Positions 24,305 to 36,389 of a DNA stretch of 64,000 nt are shown here, one piece after another. The stretch is from Phascolomyces articulosus. Its lineage: Eukaryota > Mucoromycota > Mucoromycetes > Mucorales > Lichtheimiaceae. Each line of letters starts with the position of its first letter. Position 1 is the stretch's first letter. The notes under the pieces were generated by a model. That model was not told the DNA's origin, did no database searches, and saw only the letters and a program-made list of their open reading frames with translations. The stretch spans positions 678,846-742,845 of the forward strand of contig JAIXMP010000023.1 of NCBI GenBank assembly GCA_025677815.1, given 5' to 3'. The position numbers and the translations under genes are program-made.

Positions 24305-26345
24305 ATGTCGTTCAAAGATTTTCCTGATGGTGACATACGAGAAGAAATTAATCTTGTCCTTAAAAAAGGAGAAAATGGTAAAAATGACGAGTATGTTTAT
24401 GATACGTTCGTTGGGTGGCAATGTCAGCAGATCAGCGACAAAAGCGAAGGTGTAAACAGGACATTACAAAAAATGTTTAGGTGGTGTCAAATTTATGACA
24501 TGCAACACATGGATTCGACCAAAGTCTTCCCAGAAGCGTATTGATCAACAAATAGTACAAAACTGTGCCACATGTAACACTTCTTCGTTGGAACATGTTG
24601 GTTGTGATTGTAGAATTACTATATATATTCGTGGAAGTAAAGGTAATGTATAATTTGTGTATAATCTAAATAATGGGTGTAGGTTTATGTGTGAAAGAGA
24701 GTAGGCCGAGAAATAGTTGTAAGAGAGAGCATGTAAGATGAATATTATGTAGATACACAAGTTATTGATTATATAGTATTGCGCTGGAATTATAACAGGA
24801 GATTTAGTACATAGAGGAACACATACACACGGCAGATTCGTTCCGCTTCATTTCACCATGAAGACATTGGATGAAGTTGAACAGCGTATATTGGAATTTC
24901 CTCAAGAAAAGCCGCAAGCATTAAAGATTGGAACAAGTCATTCTCGTGTACAGATGCCAGCAAGACCGATGAATTTAATCGACGAGAACCTACAAAATCT
25001 TGGCACTATCAAGAGGCTTCAACGCAATTATCTCATCAAAAACGATAAACTGCCATCAGCACAACCAGCATTTGAACGGGCACATATGGAATTAGCTGAT
25101 CTGACGATGGAATTTCCTGGATATTTGCAAGATGCAAATATCATGCCTGGTCAAATGTGCTTTACATTTTGTGCACCTGGTATTGCAGGAAATGCTGATT
25201 TCAAAAAGCACCCAATGCTCACCGATGTAACTTATGATTGTTTCACGAAAGGATATTATTTATGTACTACTAATATTTTTTTCGAAGAATTGAATAAGTT
25301 TGCAGTGGTCTTTCAAGGTGTTCTGGATGGATTATCTACGTCTCATTTTAAATCATATTTTCTCTCTTTTTTCAAGACTTTTGATTTTGTCTTTGGACTT
25401 AATGGCGATACTATTGATATGAATTTCTCAGGCCTGGTAAGTTTATATTTCTGGTTGGTATATTTTGGATATTTAGAAGGGGTAGAATGAATAGAGTGGG
25501 GACGACATAACTGTATATCAAACCCATGGGCTTTGGACGAGTGTTATTACCAGTGAGTATAGTACATATACAAATTTGTATCGATGGATTGGAAAACTAT
25601 ACGCATGCAACTAGTGCATAGGGAGCAGAGATGGATGGTGTATATAGAAAATATATTATCATAAATTAGCAAAAAGTATTACAAATAAATGGATGAAACT
25701 ATTTATCTATCGACTTGTTATTGTTATGTTAATTAGACCTGTGTTAGTGATAGACCTGTGTTAGTGATGCTCGTATGATGAACTAATTTAAAGATAAAAT
25801 TGTATAGGTCATGGACTTCTCGCAAGCACAACGTGAAGGATTTTTGATGGCATATAGAGAAGCATTTCCTTACATCAACATATCTCCCGAGTCATTGTTA
25901 AAAGGATGTTATCATCACTTTAAACAAAGTGTGCAAAGAATCATTAGCAATCATGCCATTGTACCAGCAGGTAGTGATGTTGATTTTCGTGATCTAACTA
26001 ATGCTATGTACAATGCTGAATCTGAAAAAGCATATGACCGGACTGTGAGAAACATCCGGGATGATTATCCAAATGCAAAGAAATGGCTTGATTGGTGGAC
26101 TAGAGATGAAATTGCTGGGATGATATTCAAATGTAAGAGAGGCTTACAGATGAACTGCAGAATCATCCAACTCGTACAACCAATGGTTGTGAAAGCTTCA
26201 ATCGAGACCTGTATCGAATCGTCCAACGAAAAAAACCAATGATTGAAACCCTTTATCAGATATTTACTTATCTTCGTTCTTCGGAAAAAGATTTGGAATT
26301 TGTTGGAAGAGGGGGAAGAGCAGATTATAACAGAAAAAAAACAAG
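24305..26345 (+). pseudogene. Second MULE-type DDE transposase (OTU-associated element), broken
   Basis: Segments at 24305-24541, 24858-25437 and 25808-26345 form one broken transposase. It opens MSFKDFPDGDIREE. The DDE core shows the first Asp in MLTDVTYDCFTKGYYLC (about 25220), the second Asp in MDFSQAQREGF (25811) with a following GCYHHFKQSVQRI helix (the family's C/H position), and a late NGCESFNRDL segment (about 26187) that holds a candidate Glu. An intron (about 25436-25807) is plausible between NFSGL and VMDFSQAQ. A one-base frameshift near 26145 separates KCKRG from the NHPTRTTNGCESFN frame. A stop at 24542 and the gap to 24858 suggest further damage or an intron. Family assignment is by the spacing of D, D, C/H and E. 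A K/R-rich stretch and an OTU domain follow. Confidence 0.65.
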
Positions 26346-26595
26346 GTATATAACCATTAGGTTGTAAACTGTTTCCACATGTATATGTGAGGACACCCGT
26401 ATCAATTCAGTTCCTCCTTATATCTACATAATATAGTAAACCGCGCAAGATAACAGAGTTTGTAAATGACGGTCGCGCTCCAGACACAACAAAAACACTA
26501 CTGGATCTTGGTGACGTATACATCTATATACCGACTTATAAGCATATGAGTCTTATACAAGCCAAAGGCTCTAAGAGGATATACATTGTATTAAT

Positions 26596-26868
26596 TTGGG
26601 TATGTACGTACTAGTAGGTTTTGAAAAGAAGATAGAAAAGGTTAAGATGAAGAAGAAGGAAGAAGAAAAGAAGAAGGACGAAAAAAAAGACGAAGAAAAA
26701 AAAACAATGCAACAGAAGAAAGGCGTAGAAGAGCTGAAAAGCATGCAGAGCGGATCAAGGAAAACAAGCGCAAGCTCAAGCAAGACATGTCAGAAGAAGA
26801 TAGGAAGAAAAGACGGCTTTGTAATGATGGCCCTGATAGGTGAGGCGACACGGCTATGAAAGATAATA
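26596..26868 (+). pseudogene. Lys/Arg-rich linker between transposase and OTU domain
   Basis: An extremely Lys/Glu/Arg-rich segment (KMKKKEEEKKKDEKKDEEKK, then in another frame KHAERIKENKRKLKQDM and EEDRKKRRL). It could form a charged helix and a nuclear localisation signal. It ends at a donor-like site (ACT|GTAAGTG, 26870) whose acceptor (ATATAG, 26923) leads into the OTU exon. Two frames are used, so a frameshift is likely. Confidence 0.45.
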
Positions 26869-26929
26869 CTGTAAGTGTTTATTTAATGTTACTAATACAA
26901 AAAAATTATGCGAACAATATAGGTGGAGG

Positions 26930-27568
26930 ATGAATAGTATCCAGTTATTCAGCCATTTAAAACTTTCAACGGTATCCACTGAACTTCTTATGAAATGTGG
27001 ATTGTATTCGGATGATGTACATGGGATATATAATCCTCGCTCCGACGGTAACTGTGGTTGGAGAGCTGCATCTGCGATTTTGAATGGTGATGAAGATCAT
27101 TATCAAGTTGTAAAAATGTGCATGCTCGAAACCATGCGAAACGAAAAAGACCTCTTTATACATTTATTTACTCGAGGCGAATATCATCGTATCATTGAAA
27201 TGCTTGACCAGCCTACTGGACCTGTTTCTTTTGAAAATTGGTTTGAAGTCATAGACTGTCCTCGCATTTTAGCCCATACATACAACCAACCTGTGGTTTT
27301 GTATAGTATCAATGGTAGTGAAGTTGGTGGTACTACATTTTTACCATTCAAAAAACCTGAATGTGGTTCTGATGGCTATATGATTGATGTGTCGCCTATA
27401 ATCTTGGTCTTACAAGGTGCCCACATTAAATTGATAGTACTCAAAGATAATGCAGTAGATAGAGTTACGTTCCCAAAGTTATTTCCTGGTTATGCAAATC
27501 TCATTTTAAACAACCAACTCCCTTCTTCGTGGTTAAATTTGTACCAATCTAGATGCCAGGCAGATTAA
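26930..27568 (+). CDS. OTU-family cysteine protease ORF carried by the transposon
   Basis: An open frame of 212 residues. The OTU signature is SDGNCGWRAAS (Asp and nucleophile Cys of the D-G-N-C-x-x-R box, about residues 39-48), preceded by DDVHGIYNP. A conserved-looking segment RILAHTYNQPVVLYS (about 110-124) and a late GAHIKLIVL segment (about 166-174) sit where OTU proteins place the catalytic His. OTU proteases cleave ubiquitin-like linkages; in transposons they occur with MULE-type transposases. Whether this is a separate gene or the C-terminus of a fusion with the upstream transposase is unclear, because the splice at 26870/26923 would join them. The frame itself is intact, unlike the transposase. 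Confidence 0.7.
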   Translation: MNSIQLFSHLKLSTVSTELLMKCGLYSDDVHGIYNPRSDGNCGWRAASAILNGDEDHYQVVKMCMLETMRNEKDLFIHLFTRGEYHRIIEMLDQPTGPVSFENWFEVIDCPRILAHTYNQPVVLYSINGSEVGGTTFLPFKKPECGSDGYMIDVSPIILVLQGAHIKLIVLKDNAVDRVTFPKLFPGYANLILNNQLPSSWLNLYQSRCQAD

Positions 27569-27890
27569 CTTGCTATGCACCATCTTTTTTCTTTTTCCTT
27601 ATATTATGTAATAGAATCAATAGATTTATAGTTATCAATTTTTACTTATAAAAAAACATAAATATGATTTCAGTGAATATAGAAATGATGACGTTTGATA
27701 GGAAGCATGGCAGGTGAGTAATATATTTATTTTTGGTAAGTCAACCTTCATTTGGTTGTTTTTATGTAAAGAGACATGGAGAACAAAAAAGATATGTGAG
27801 TGCAGCCACAGTACTTTTTTTTTAGCATAACCATGAATAAAGCTAAGTCGGCATTATCTATTTTTTACTTAAAAACCCGTAAATCAATAA
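27569..27890. other. 3' flank of the OTU ORF, no gene seen
   Basis: AT-rich; it leads straight into the repeat array at 27893. Confidence 0.5.
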
Positions 27891-27892
27891 AA

Positions 27893-28097
27893 GTACCTAA
27901 AAAATAATTGTGATGTTGCATAAAAAAAAACTGCATGCCCAAGGTACATAAAAAAAAGTACATAAAAAAAAACTTTGAGAAATATTTTATAATACAAATA
28001 TACAAGCGGAGTCTGTGGTTAAATAAATCTGTGGCTTGATACATAAAAAATATGGAAAAGTACATAAAAAATCGCCAATTGTACATAAAAAAAAACT
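27893..28097. repeat. Array of seven GTACATAAAAAA-type motifs
   Basis: Copies start near 27893, 27917, 27944, 27958, 28040, 28060 and 28081, with core (G)(T/A)ACATAAAAAA and variable A-tails; all are in the same direction. Spacing is irregular. Such subterminal motif clusters often bind a transposase near a DNA-transposon end; which element owns it is not clear. Confidence 0.65.
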
Positions 28098-28102
28098 GTA
28101 CC

Positions 28103-29327
28103 CAGTTGATAACGGTACGCAAACAATTATAAATGATGTTTTTTTTGTGGATTGTTATGCGCTTGCATTGGAATTTGAAGCTGCTGCAAAAGAAAAGTTT
28201 GCCAAAGCAGAAGAATATAATGGGTTAGCAAATTCTTATCAAGGTAAAGCTCAAAAAAGCCGAGCCAAGCCATCAATGTTTGAAGCAGAGGGTTTAATTT
28301 TAAAGGCAAAAGCTATGAAGGAACGGGCAAGCATGAAGGAAAAAGAAAAGAACCCGTCATATACCCCTTTGCCTGAAAAAGAAACATTCAGTCTATGGAT
28401 CATCCAGTATAAGCTGAAGAACAGTATCCACAACATCCTGAAGGTCACCAAGTGAAAGAACATCAAGAACAGGAATCAAATCCTATGGATCATGATGCTT
28501 CTGTTAAAAACAAAAAGTGTGATAATGGTAATAATACTGATGATGATAATGATAATGACGATAAAAAAATGAAAACGAGCATTTCTGAACCAGAGTTCCG
28601 AAAAGATTGTTTGATAAGGCAGTGGCTATAGCTACACCGGAAACTGGTGAAGATGTGAACATTAATATGTTACTTGAACGATTATTTCTTTTGAGAGATA
28701 ATAATGAAGCTCAGTGCTTGTATGATAAGATCTGTAGAAAATGTAATGATCTTCATGGAAATTATAATAATGATGAGAACGTTGATAAAAAATTTGTAGT
28801 TCTGAACCAGACACCCGTAAGGTATTGATTGATACTGCACTTGAAGCAGTTTCCTCTACCAAAAGAGGAGATGTTCCTGAAATTGATAATTTAATAATTT
28901 CATTGATGGATCCTACTGTTAGTGATGGTGATTTTGAATATCTGTTCAACGAAATCATGGGCATTTGTGCGGGACCACAGTTCAATATCTCTAAAGAAAC
29001 GTTCACGCTTCCCCCAAGATTATACCATAACTCCGGTAATGATGCTCTCCATATTACATTGCTTGAACGTGTGGTGAAAAATATTCCTGAAGGATGTTAT
29101 AATGATGAGAGCCTTTCGAAAAACGCTCTGTGACTAGTGATAATAATAATAACAATAATAATGTTGATCATGGTTATGACTCTAGATCATCTTCAACAAA
29201 TCCAAAGGATGACGATAGTGATGATATGGATGATGATCATCATAAAGCTAAGCCCAAACCCATTCCTACTCCTGCCCAAGCAGAAGAAACATCGGTGAAA
29301 CACAGAAAGGTTGGTTAGAATAAGCTA
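28103..29327 (+). pseudogene. Broken unrecognised gene, possibly the 5' part of the Fanzor gene cut off by the Plavaka insertion
   Basis: Coding-like segments on plus in several frames: 28127-28455 (coiled, Ala/Lys/Glu-rich), 28607-28825, 28825-29130 and 29130-29318 (Asn/Asp-rich, ending VKHRKVG). Stops and frameshifts separate them. Codon use and acidic, low-complexity character resemble the start of the ORF at 36405 on the far side of the Plavaka element. No domain is recognised. The link to Fanzor rests only on position and composition. Confidence 0.35.
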
Positions 29328-29690
29328 CACTTAGAAAAACTTAAAAAGGCTAAAAAGGACAGAAAGGAAACCCTTATTGCTAGGTAGATTCGGAAATCCT
29401 TTCTAAGCCTTTTTAGACAGCATAGTAGGCTTTTTAATTCTGCAAAGCTACCTGTAATATGTGGGCATTTGTAGCATTTATTTTGCTTTTTGAATGTCAT
29501 TAAACTCGATAATAATAAAATATACTTTTTTAGTACAAAATCACAATAGAAGGTAGAGGTAAAGAGACAAGCAAAATACAGTATTACGATCATTTTCAAT
29601 GGCGCATTTTGTGCTTGAGTTTATTTCAGTTTAATTGTTACTGTAACTAATCATAATAATTATTCTTTCAAACTTAAGCTACAGTATGCT

Positions 29691-31834
29691 TTAATATTCA
29701 CCTGATATACGCATGGGGCTCCAACCACCATCACTAATATCCTCTGCCATTTCCCTTCGTACCATATCTTGAATTTGTAACCAATTAACACGTCGTGAAG
29801 CTGGTGTGTTCTCGTCAACTAAAGTCTCGAACAAATTGTGATATAATGAATTTTCTTTAAAGTTTATGGCATTGGTGTTCTCGACATAGAGTGCGCATTT
29901 GGAAAACTTGGCTAATTTGTATAATATCTAATAATAACATATAATAATAATTCTTAAAATACAACTCAAGAGCATTAATGGTATATAGGTACAACTTACA
30001 GTGACGTAAATAAGGACAATAAGATGTTTAGGAACTGGATCTGGTATCATTGATATACGACGGTCCATGTGACCTCCATCATTAAGGTAAATATACCTCA
30101 TACAATCAACTAACATGGGATTCTGCAAAAGTGAACCGGTTGAGAGATAATGTTTCCGTGCAAATCTTTAATATAAAGTCAAATTGAAAGTTACTATACC
30201 ATCCAAATTCAAAACTGTAACAAGTGTTATTAAGGGAATTATGAGCGAAACAAACCGAGAATCCTCTGCCAAAAACTCAAACTTTTTGGGCTTGCTATTA
30301 AAAATCTCTTGCGAGGGAAAGATATCCATTGGAGGATCATAAAAATGATGAAGCCACTTTTCAACTTGTTGATGTAATGTTGTACGACGAGACTTTATGT
30401 GCTGTGAATACTTTAAAAGGTGAAAGCAGTAGTTAATATAGAAGTAAAATATAATAATATAAAAAATAACCAAAGTATCTCCCAAGGCTATCCATACCAA
30501 ATGTACAGTTTCCGGCGTAACTGTTGCAAGGTTGCTTTTCTCATTATGGAGTCTTTTAAGTAAATCCAAACAGGCTGCACGTGCACCATTTCCATTTGGC
30601 CATGGATGCACAAAATAGGTGTCCAGTGCGGCTGTTTCGTAAAACGAGTCTTCTCCCCCAGGAACATCGTTTATCTTGAGTTCACTAATACATGTGTAAG
30701 TCATATAATTTTTAAATATATATAGCACTTATGATAATTTAATTACTTACATTGGCTTATCTTGTTCCATTGTTTGAGCATTACTAAAAAAAAATTAGTA
30801 ACATTTTACAGTTAAGCAATTATAATTAAACATTGAATTATTGACAGCAGATAAAATAACACTTACGGACTGGCAAAATTCTCAAGACGGTCTAGTTGCA
30901 TTTAATAAAGTATAACCAATTAGTCACAGTTCTCAGTAGAGCGTGAAACTCTCAAACATGTATGAACTTACCTGTTTCTCCATCTTCCTCCTCATCACTA
31001 GGACTACAATATCTGCTGGAAACTTGTCGTATTTTATTTGGATGTTTCTGGTTGAGCTTGTTTAGAAAGTGATCCAATTTACCACTATCCAATAGTTGTC
31101 GAAGTAGTATTTGTATTCCACTATCACTTTCATCTTCTTCGTTTAATAATTCTGTTTCTTCGGGGTATTTTATATTTTCTTCATCACTTTCATCTAAAAT
31201 ACAAAACAAAACAAGAAGAAAATATGAAAAATATGAAGTTATATTCTTGGCAAAAAATATTCAGTTAGGTTCATACCTGACGCAATATCTTGAAATTCTT
31301 CAAGACTTACATCAAACTCCTCATCATTATCATCATCCGATCCTAAATAATATTGATAAAGTTCCTTAGTAACTAATGATTTTGATACAATAATTGACAT
31401 AGAATTAATAAAAACTATACCAACCAAGTAAGCTGCCAGAGTCAATGGAATCAGAGTTTATGCCTAAGTACATCAATAGTTTCAATATGTATACTTTGCA
31501 AAATGGGACGTTCTTGGGCTTAACTGTGGTTCATGAATATTTTTTGGATAGGTGTTATTTCCAGATTTATTTTTCGTTACTCTATCTGGTTGTTGTTCGG
31601 GAGTGGTTGGCTTTTTTTTATTAGACGTAATAGGACTCTGCTGATGTTGAGAAACAGTATGTCTCTTGGGCTGGGATCGCAATCGTTTAGCTAATGTGAA
31701 CCAGTGAATCGCAATTAGAATTATAGTAGTAATGAATGAAAGGGATGTCAAGATTTACCAAGTGACATGGAGTGCTCATTTTCAAGTGGACCAAGTGGTC
31801 TCTTAGGCTTTTCTGATGTACGTTTAGGTGGCAT
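29691..31834 (-). CDS. Fic-domain-like protein carried in the Plavaka element
   Basis: A multi-exon gene on minus, start ATG at 31834 (MPPKRTSEKPKRPLGPLENE), stop at 29691. Exon 1 is 31834-31759 and exon 2 starts at 31690; both are Lys/Arg/Pro-rich, NLS-like. Middle exons are strongly acidic (DDDNDEEFDVSLEEF; SDEENIKYPEETE; PSDEEEDGE). The core exon (about 30690-30480) carries VHPWPNGNGARAACLDLL, which matches the Fic motif HPFxxGNGRxxR in the His and GNG but lacks both Arg. C-terminal exons include IPDPVPKHLIVLIYVT (30129-30000) and 29927-29691. Fic proteins transfer AMP or related groups to hydroxyl side chains; loss of the phosphate-binding Arg makes canonical AMPylation doubtful. Frame continuity is good over several splices, but not every exon was resolved. 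It is not a usual transposon gene, so it is probably cargo or an accessory factor. Confidence 0.6.
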
Positions 31835-32118
31835 AGTGTATATTAATAAAAAAAAAGGATGTTGGTTGAAAGATCAAGTTTGATTACTGCGTAAAAAAGA
31901 ATAACTACATGATTATATATGTCGCATATAAATTTGGTAACGTCTACTGCTGCGTAAATCTGCAGTCATTTTTTACTGTTTTTAGGCTTTCGTTGCCATG
32001 GCAACCATTGCTTAAATAGGCGGAATAAAAATTCAGAGCACGCCAATAATGCAATAATGCTGGATTCAGTTACACGAGTTTCTCAACTTTTTCTTTTTTT
32101 TTTTTTCAAACTGTCAAA

Positions 32119-35100
32119 ATGCCTAAATGTCCATACTCTGCATGTAGGAATCGTAGATTTCGAACTGAAAATGCAGTGAATGCCCATTTAAAATCACATA
32201 CCGAGCCATTACCCTTTACTTCATTTATTGTCCCGAATCAAACTAATGCATGTAGACAACAAGACGGAATTGAGACAGCCCATTTCGACGAACAGAATGA
32301 GCACGACAATGTGAGTCTTTTTATTTCTAAATTTATAGTTTTTTATAGTCAGCTAACGTGAAAAGTAAAGGGTGATTTTGTATACGACATGAGCGATGAT
32401 GATCATTCACTTTTTATAGAACAAAATAGTAGTAGTGACAAGAACGGTCTGGATAAAGGTAAGTATATTTTAGCTGATGACGATTTATTCTATTCTAATA
32501 AACTAAATAATGTAAATTAGCCACGATTATATCTAAAGTAGATATGCAGGATAGCATCAATGACAAGAGCAGTACTGGAAGTGGTCTAAAGCTGAATGAT
32601 ATCGAACTACGTTTTGCTCGAGCTTCTTTATCGGCGGGGCTGTCCAAAGCCAAGCATACTGAGTAAGCTTAATGTCAATAAACAACAGTATCGAGAGATG
32701 GATAGCTTACAAAAAAATATAGATTTGCAAATATTTTACAGGATGCTGCTGATTTGGTCCATAACACAGGTAATTCTTTGAAGATATCAAACCATACTCT
32801 CGATGGTCTCTTTACAAAAATTGATATAGAATGTGAAAGTGAATCAGTGGTAAGGAACGCAAATTTAATTTGATTGTTGTTGGGCTTAATTATTATTATA
32901 TCAAAAAACTAATCATCTCCATTATTAGCCTTTTTGTGAGCACGAGTTTGATATATCTGCAGTTCATGGCATACCTATCGATTGTATTCAACATTTTCGT
33001 GAATCGTATGGAACCATTAAAATCGTCTATCGCGATATCAAGAAACTCTGTGAGCTTTTGTTTAGTTATGAAGATATTTTGGAAAGATACAATATTATTA
33101 CCTGAAATTTGGAAAAGAGATGGTAAGCGGGTGGTTCAAGATTTGTTCACAGCGAAATGGTGGCATGAACTACAAGTAAGTATAAGTCTGTTTTTGGTAT
33201 AATTTTTACAACATCCTAAAAGAACTCCTATCCTAATAAAATTTTCTACGATAGGCTAAACTCCCTGTTGGGGCTATAGTATTGGCTTTGCTTTTGTCAT
33301 CCGATGAAACAGTAATAAGCGGTAATAACAGAGCCTTTGCTCATCCACTATATATTAAACTTGGTAATGTTTCATTTTATACGAAAGATAAAAAGATCTT
33401 TCACTATATTTATTTACATATTTTTGGCTGGCTAATAAAAAACATCTTATCGTTCACCAGGGAACACACCGAAAGAAATCCGAAACAAAGGAACAAATCG
33501 TGCCAGTCGTGTATTAGCATATTTTCCTATCTTGCACTGTCCAAACAACAATAATAAACTGAGATTATGGTGGTCAAGTATCAAGTGCTGTATTATTCAT
33601 TATTGTTTACGGATAATTCTTGCACCATTTGCCAATAGGCCTCCCTACAGGTACTATAAACTATGATTTTCGTAATATCATTAAGGTGGCACTAACACGG
33701 TTTCTTGAATCTTTAGTACCATTCCAATGAAAGGACCTTACAACAAAATTTATCAAGTAGTACCGGCTTTAGCTGCTTATATTGCGGATCTACCAGAACA
33801 GTAAGCAATCATAATATAACTTGTCAATATGGATAACAATGTACTAACAAATTCTATAATTCTTTAGACGATTAATGGCTGGAGTGAAAAGTGGCATGTC
33901 AATGTATTCATGTCCTCGTTGTTGGACCCTTACCACAAAGTTCCATTTACCCTTTTATAACACAAAGCTACGAAAAAAAGGCACCATGGAAAAAATCTGT
34001 TAATGCGGATTGAATCTTATCAAAAATGAAAAGAATGGCTTAGCAAAAAGCCTTGCAAAAAAATATTCAGCACATTTCGTGGATGTGAGTTTGATTAGTT
34101 TATGCACGTTTTTTTTATGTTTGTTACTTATTTTACTTATTTAATGTTTATGTTATTTTAGAATGCATTTGATTCAGTTCCTCATTTTTCAATATATGAT
34201 TCTCTACTGGTGGTCACTCTTCATCAGATCGGCGGTTGTTATACACATCTTTTAGAATGCGTGCAGAGAAAGCTAACTGATGATGAAATAGATGAAATTA
34301 ATTCAAGGTAGAGGGTAGATCGCGGTTGTTATGATATATTTTACCCAGCGTTTACAATTTTTTTTAATATTATAGAGCGAAGGTTTTATCACATTTTCGA
34401 GGACAAAGAACCTTTCCCTCAAATTATATGCTATCTAGTATAACGAATCCTACTTACTTGGAATTAAACCACCACCGCGCAGTAAGTGGTGCCTATATAC
34501 ATTATACATGAAGACCGATCAAGAAACTGATGAATAATTACAACTTTATGTCTTATAGATATTATTGTCTCTGATTCACGATAAAGTATCACCTCAAATT
34601 GTGCTCTGCTTGCGTCACTTTATTGACTTTGTATATCAAGCCACGTCGAAGGAGCACTCTGCTGATACAATACAGCAAATGCAGGAATCTCTCATATTGT
34701 ATAATAAGTATAGTCCGGCCATTGCTTTAAAATCTAAGGTATATCTATTTATTTTCTATTTATCATCTTTTGTACATATTTTACCCAGCCATTTTCCCAT
34801 GAAGTTAACATCAAGTATTTAGTCGAAAATGCGCTTTCCAAAAAACCATTCACTCTGGAAATACGCCAATGATATCGAAATGCGTGGCGTTGTATCGTCT
34901 TACTCCACTGAAGCTTCTGAAAATCAACATAAACAAGATGCTAAGGAACCTGTTAATAGGACAAACTTCAATAGAACAGTTTATACTGGCCAGGTAATAT
35001 TTATTTTTCGCTCTTATACTACAGTTTAGCATAAAACAATAAGTATACCAATAAATGATAACATCTGCTATTGAGTAATGGTGTACCAACATTGATCTTT

Positions 35101-36077
35101 GCTCATTTTTCTTTACGTAATAATTGAGAATCATGAATATTGATCAATTTCTATAATATATTAATAATGGTAATTCAACTTTAGATAGGAAAATTTAAAA
35201 CTCGTTTTGATGCCCTATTTGATACGTACCCTTTGCACCAAAAGAATGTGAACAGAAAAAAGGTATATGACGATCCAGCTTCCTTACATTCAACAAGAAT
35301 CCTGAGTGCACCATTAAACAAGGGAAGAGCCATTCCTATTGCAACAATACAAAACCAAGAAAAATTATTTAAAGCGCTAGGAATAAAAATTCGTGAATAT
35401 CTTGATACAGAAATTATGGAACGGATTCACAGACGACGCGTGAAAAATTATCCTAAGCTTACAAGTAATTCAGTGAGTGCTTTAGTTATAATGATACGAA
35501 TCTCTTATCAGCATAAAACTAATATATTTTAAAGATCAACGTTTATACTGTATTAAAACTTCAAAAAAGGTCGGCTGATGATGGAGAGCCTTATACAGAG
35601 CAATTTCGAGCTAGCAGCAACTACAGAAATAGGGAATGGAGAGATTTTGCACAGATTGAAGGGGGATACTATGGTCGCTTGCTATTATTTTTCGAAATGA
35701 AATTCATCAAAAGAGACGAGGTTAAAAATGACAAGACTGAAATGAACCTGCAATTGTGTTTAATCGAAACTTATACCCCAGTGAAGGACAGAAGGAATCT
35801 TCATATACCACATATAACCGGAATGGAAGTATTGGAAACATTACCTGGTCGAATACACGACAAAGTAAAGGTTATTCCTATTGAGAAAATAATAAGACAA
35901 GTCCATATTGTTCCTGAATTTTCTACTGACAAAGATAAATATGGATATTATGATCAATATTTGCTGAACCATGATATTAACGCATATAGCTGGTCTGAAA
36001 ACGAAGGTGTGCTCTTAAATCCAGATGAGAACCTCATAACATGGAATGATGTGTTTAATAGTGAAACTTTAGGCTAA
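32119..36077 (+). pseudogene. Plavaka transposase, broken
   Basis: The start at 32119 gives a C2H2 finger (CPYSAC...HLKSH). Later segments match Plavaka transposases: FDISAVHGIPIDCIQHF (32945-32995), VQDLFTAKWWHELQ, PVGAIVLALLLSSDETV (33262-33310) and HPLYIKLGN, then ASRVLAYFPILHCP (33505-33545), SCPRCWTLTTKFH (33912-33950), SVPHFSIYDSLLVV with HQIGGCYTHLLE (34169-34257), and a long C-terminus to 36077. Many short introns interrupt it. A second copy at the right edge of the window shows where this one is damaged: an extra A near 33076 (GAT-A-TTTTGG) shifts the frame, and a TAA near 33998 interrupts KIC-CGLNL. Another frame change lies near 32640-32700. The transposase uses an RNase-H-fold DDE core; the exact catalytic residues were not assigned. 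Confidence 0.75.
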
Positions 36078-36104
36078 TAAACAGACAGTCATTACATTTT
36101 TTCA

Positions 36105-36388
36105 TCTAAATAGCAATATAATTAGAAATTTATTCTTTAAATGACATGTTGACTTATTCAAAACTTTTATATACATTATAATATATTGTGATATTTGTAG
36201 TCTTTATTGGATAAGAAAATATATAGCCTAATGACAAAGGCTACCTATGTAAGATTATTTGAGTCTATCTGAGCATTTTTTAACCTTTCTATCATATTAT
36301 CAGTCTTAGCTAAGCTATCTGGCCCTTTCTATTCTGGGAATTCCTTTTTAGGATACAGTTGCTCCTTTCTAAGCCTTTTTAAGCAGTG
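36105..36388. repeat. Right subterminal region of Plavaka with repeated CCTTTCT / CCTTTTTA motifs
   Basis: Motifs AACCTTTCTAT, GGCCCTTTCTATT, ATTCCTTTTTAGG and CTCCTTTCTAAGCCTTTTTA repeat here, and the last recurs at 29398-29416 in the left end. They probably mark transposase binding sites. Confidence 0.55.
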
Positions 36389-36389
36389 G

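Larger units (their letters stand above)
29328..36388. mobile_element. Plavaka-type (CACTA superfamily) DNA transposon, about 7.06 kb, with Fic-like passenger gene
   Basis: The left end reads CACTTAG...CTTAAAAAGGCT and the right end, on the opposite strand, CACTGCTTAAAAAGGCT. Both start CACT, as expected for CACTA/Plavaka termini, and share CTTAAAAAGGCT. Extra AAAAAGG/AGAAAGG motifs cluster inside both ends (29338-29450 and 36270-36385). Between them lie a divergent gene pair: the Fic-like gene (minus) and the Plavaka transposase (plus), with about 280 bp between the start codons. No 2-3 bp target duplication is evident. The transposase is broken, so this copy is immobile on its own. Confidence 0.7.

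Noticed and set aside
27893..28097. CRISPR-like array
   Set aside because: The repeats are only about 12 bases, spacing is irregular, no spacers of constant size exist, and the genome is eukaryotic.
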